Positions 13,474-15,415 of a stretch of 15,415 nt of DNA are shown one piece after another; within the stretch, counting starts at the first letter, position 1; every line of letters begins with the position of its first letter. Made by a program: the position numbers and the translations under genes. The DNA comes from Dunaliella salina. Its lineage: Eukaryota > Chlorophyta > Chlorophyceae > Chlamydomonadales > Dunaliellaceae. A model generated the notes under the pieces. It was not told the origin of the DNA, did not search any database, and saw only the letters and a list, made by a program, of their open reading frames with translations. The DNA is taken from assembly GCA_002284615.2 (NCBI GenBank), contig MU069582.1:476886-492300 (forward strand), written 5' to 3'.

Positions 13474-14191
13474 TCCCTCAAAAGCCAATAATTCCTTCAA
13501 ATTCTTGGGTAGCGGCCATTTTTCAATCACTGCTTATTTTTGCAGGATCTACAGAGGTACCGTCTTTCCCAACAACATGCCCCAAAAAGTGTAGCTCAGG
13601 CTTGTTTTGTTCGCACTTGCTCAATTTTGCCTTGAGTTCATACTTGTGCAATAATTCCAAGACAATCCGGGGATGTTGTTCATGCTCTTTTGGGGTGTGA
13701 GACATCACCAATATGTCATCCAGGTATACCACAACAAATTTCCCAATGCAATTCTTGAAAAATGTATTCATGGCCCTCTGAAATGTGGCTGGAGCATTTT
13801 TTAGCCCCAAGCACAAGACTTTAAACTGAAATTGGCCAAAAGGCGCGGCCATTGTTGTCTTAGGCTTGTCTTCATCATTGATTTTGACTTGGTCATAGCC
13901 ACTCTGCAGGTCAAGCGATGAGAAAATTGTGCAACCTTGCAGCTTGTCCAGCAAATCATCTATGCGTAGTAGAGGGTACCTATCCCGCACTTTGACTTTG
14001 TTAAGTGCTCTATAGCCAACACACATGCGCAAAGAACCGTCCTTTTTCTGCACATAAAGTACTGGAGCACCATACGGCAATGAGCTTGGTTCAATCAGAC
14101 CCTTCTTCAATCCATCCTCTATTTGCTTATGAACTTCCAACTCCTCTTCTCTTGTAAGCCAATAACGCCTCTTGGGGCAAAGCTCCATCAA
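13474..14191 (-). pseudogene. gypsy reverse transcriptase, split by TRIMs
   Basis: The open part (13523-14191) reads, in order, EEELEVHKQIEDGLKKGLIE, PYGAPVLYVQKKDGSLRMCV, SSLDLQSGYDQVKI, APFGQFQFKVLCLGLKNAPA, VVVYLDDILVMS and LHFLGHVV. Catalytic D94 of LDL and YLDD (156-159) are kept. The usual DYRALN is GYRALN and GYHQV is GYDQV. A one-base shift near 13540 leads to VIEKWPLPKNLKELLAFEGL, after which the outer TRIM interrupts; the protein resumes at 12647 as ANYFRKF. The domain copied element RNA to DNA and is dead here. Confidence 0.92.
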
Positions 14192-14541
14192 TCAGCTTGA
14201 TTGTATGATTCACGTCAAACCTATGAGGTGGACGCTGAGTGATGGGCTCAAAGACATCATTAAAATCTTCCACAATGGTTTTCACTTTGGATTGAGCCAG
14301 CAACCCAGGTGTTTCCTCCGATGGCTCATTTGCAAGCTCCAGTGGTCATTAGGGTATGTTTCTCCATATTTTCACCTTGCACGAGCATAAGCCAACTAGT
14401 CGCACCATGCTTAATTTGTTTTGCTGCTTGCTTTGCAGACAGAAATCCACTCCGTGAAGCCTCTTGAATTTTGTATAATGAACAAGATGTTGTAGGCATT
14501 TTTCTTCCACGTTGCCTGACATTTCTTTTCCAATTCTTCAC
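14192..14541 (-). pseudogene. gypsy protease-RT linker, two frameshifts
   Basis: The peptide expected between protease and RT is split over three frames: SAKQAAKQIKHGATSWLMLV (14326-14541 frame), then LANEPSEETPGLLAQSKVKT and FEPITQRPPHRFDVNHTIKL in a second frame (about 14205-14336), then CPKRRYWLTREEEL in the RT frame. HTIKLIDGAL is the conserved H.I.L..G.. block before RT fingers. Confidence 0.75.
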
Positions 14542-15130
14542 CTTTCAAATTGTACATCAACAACTTCCGCCCTAGGCAATCTAGCACTGCCCCGAACTTT
14601 GTGAGAAAATCCATGCCCACAATTATATCCACACTTTGCAACATTTCTGGCATAATTTTGGCATTGTGGTGAAGCTTTGTTCCCTTTTGCCTCACTTTGT
14701 TCGGGCACACCACATTACCTCCTTCTCTATGTCTCTGCAGAAGCAAAGTTCCGACACATTCATTGCCAATTGAGATGTGCTCACCATTAGCCACCTTAAC
14801 ACTTTTAGGCTTGTTGAGTGTGCGCTTTGTGAGGGTAGCTTTCTTTTCCCTGGTTGCTCTATTCACCCAACTTTCACTTACAAAGCTGCTTGAGGCTCCT
14901 GTGTCAAAGAGCATTGTGCATCTTTCACCTCCAAAAACACCTTTGAGCATGAATGTGAGGCCTTCCGTGTGCTTGGCTGCACCCAAGGTATGCATCTCAG
15001 CTGGCACAGCTAAGTTCAAAGGGGGGTTAACATCCTTACAAGGCTCACCAACATCACTACTTGGGTCAAAAGGTTCACTAGGACAATGTTGTTCACCCTT
15101 CCGGGCATGTTCAGCAAGGGATGTAAGCAA
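14411..15130 (-). pseudogene. gypsy retropepsin (aspartic protease) region
   Basis: 239-codon frame. The active-site block CTMLFDTGASSSFVSESWVN has DTG at residues 76-78, and the second hydrophobic block SVDIIVGMDFLTKFGAVLDC lies near 167-185, as in Ty3/gypsy proteases. The enzyme would process the Gag-Pol polyprotein. The first 50 residues are a Gag/Pol linker. The frame leaves the true reading after LMYNLKGEELEKK and ends at a stop at 14411, while the correct continuation is in another frame. The domain itself looks intact, but it lies in a frame different from the upstream zinc knuckle. Confidence 0.88.
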
Positions 15131-15164
15131 AATCTCTTAACCTATTTCAAGCCTCATACATAAC

Positions 15165-15349
15165 CTACAGCATGCCAGAGTGACCGAAACTTTCGGCGAA
15201 AGCAACCTCGTCACCTCGATCACGACGGGATCCAGTGTCAGGATCTTTCCTCTTAAATCCTCTAGTTCCCTTTCTTCTTTGCTCCGCAATGCTTAGCCAT
15301 GTGGCCACTCTCGCTGCAGATGTAACGGAAAAATCCTGGATGGCTGTGC
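15165..15349 (-). pseudogene. gag C-terminus with damaged CCHC zinc knuckle
   Basis: The minus strand at 15286-15327 reads RYICSESGHMAKHC. A knuckle is C-x2-C-x4-H-x4-C; here the first Cys is Arg, while C, H and C follow at correct spacing. The frame stops at TAG (about 15260) after GAKKKGN; a shifted frame continues TRGFKRKDPDTGSRRDRGDE, a basic tail typical of Gag nucleocapsid. Normally the knuckle binds genomic RNA during packaging. Confidence 0.75.
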
Positions 15350-15415
15350 GGACGTAAGTGCGCATGGGAGCGCACTTAAGTGCGTACAAGAGAGCACGTA
15401 AGTGCGCAAGAGAGT
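15350..15415. repeat. three 22-bp tandem units at right edge
   Basis: Units at 15350, 15372 and 15394, each about RGACGTAAGTGCGCATGGGAGC or GCACKTAAGTGCG..AAGAGAG. They include the 12-bp palindrome GCACTTAAGTGC. The array continues to the window end and interrupts the gag sequence upstream of the zinc knuckle. Confidence 0.8.

Larger units (their letters stand above)
9782..15415 (-). mobile_element. decayed Ty3/gypsy LTR retrotransposon, 5' part outside window
   Basis: On the minus strand the order is gag zinc knuckle, retropepsin, reverse transcriptase, RNase H, integrase start, pol C-terminus, polypurine tract, 3' LTR. PR-RT-RH-IN order defines Ty3/gypsy. At least five frame changes are visible (gag/PR near 15262, PR/RT linker twice, RT end near 13540, RNase H start near 12357, RNase H/IN near 11955). 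The integrase is missing most of its core, the RT is interrupted by nested TRIMs (12653-13473), and the LTR by nested LINEs (9956-10922). The autonomous element would have made virus-like particles and copied its RNA in the cytoplasm; this copy cannot. Confidence 0.93.

Noticed and set aside
14697..15140. 147-codon plus-strand ORF
   Set aside because: It is the antisense shadow of the retropepsin region.

Overview
The window looks like transposon-rich nuclear DNA from a eukaryote. There is no bacterial gene layout: no operons, no ribosome-binding sites, and almost no long open frames. There are long microsatellites, candidate splice sites and layers of nested retroelements. The style of the Ty3/gypsy polymerase (RNase H with SRRQARW and a degraded VDPVSRNP motif) resembles elements I associate with green algae and related lineages. 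That placement is a weak inference.

Left part (1-6630): mostly non-coding and repeat-rich. It holds a 36-bp tandem array at the left edge, a (GT)34 tract, a 97-bp foldback followed by T8, a 23-base G run, a 41-base purine run, six exact-length 30-bp minisatellite units (4221-4400) and a 94-bp duplication. A few ORFs or exon-like fragments (minus 1799-2110, plus 2462-3115, minus 3677-4038, and four short CxxC-bearing stretches between 4890 and 5790) cannot be assigned a function.

Middle part (6630-9780): a broken coding region on the minus strand (about 6632-7099), an exon-like plus ORF (7147-7319), a 5'-truncated non-LTR (LINE-like) retroelement tail on the minus strand (about 7880-8735), and a candidate spliced minus-strand gene fragment (8887-9541).

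Right part (9782-15415): one decayed Ty3/gypsy LTR retrotransposon on the minus strand, running off the right edge. Read in its own direction it has a gag zinc knuckle (first Cys lost), retropepsin, reverse transcriptase, RNase H, the start of integrase, a pol C-terminus, a polypurine tract and a 3' LTR (TGCTACG...GTAACA). At least five frameshifts and an internal integrase deletion make it dead.

Two nests sit inside it. (1) The 3' LTR contains a 5'-truncated LINE copy with a 12-bp target-site duplication, and that copy contains a second LINE copy with a 15-16-bp target-site duplication. (2) The reverse transcriptase is cut by a miniature LTR element (TRIM, 377 bp net, TSD GCAAG/GGAAG). That TRIM is cut by a second, different TRIM (434 bp, 65-bp LTRs, perfect TSD CAAGT).

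The most interesting signal is that the two TRIMs have unrelated LTRs but the same internal plan: a shared 14-base primer-binding site one base after the 5' LTR, a tRNA-like/Pol III B-box module, and a perfect hairpin with an AGGA loop ending exactly 17 bases before the 3' LTR. A related AGGA hairpin lies before the gypsy polypurine tract, and its stem sequence differs between elements while pairing is mostly kept. This suggests two small parasite families that kept common cis-signals from Ty3/gypsy parents.
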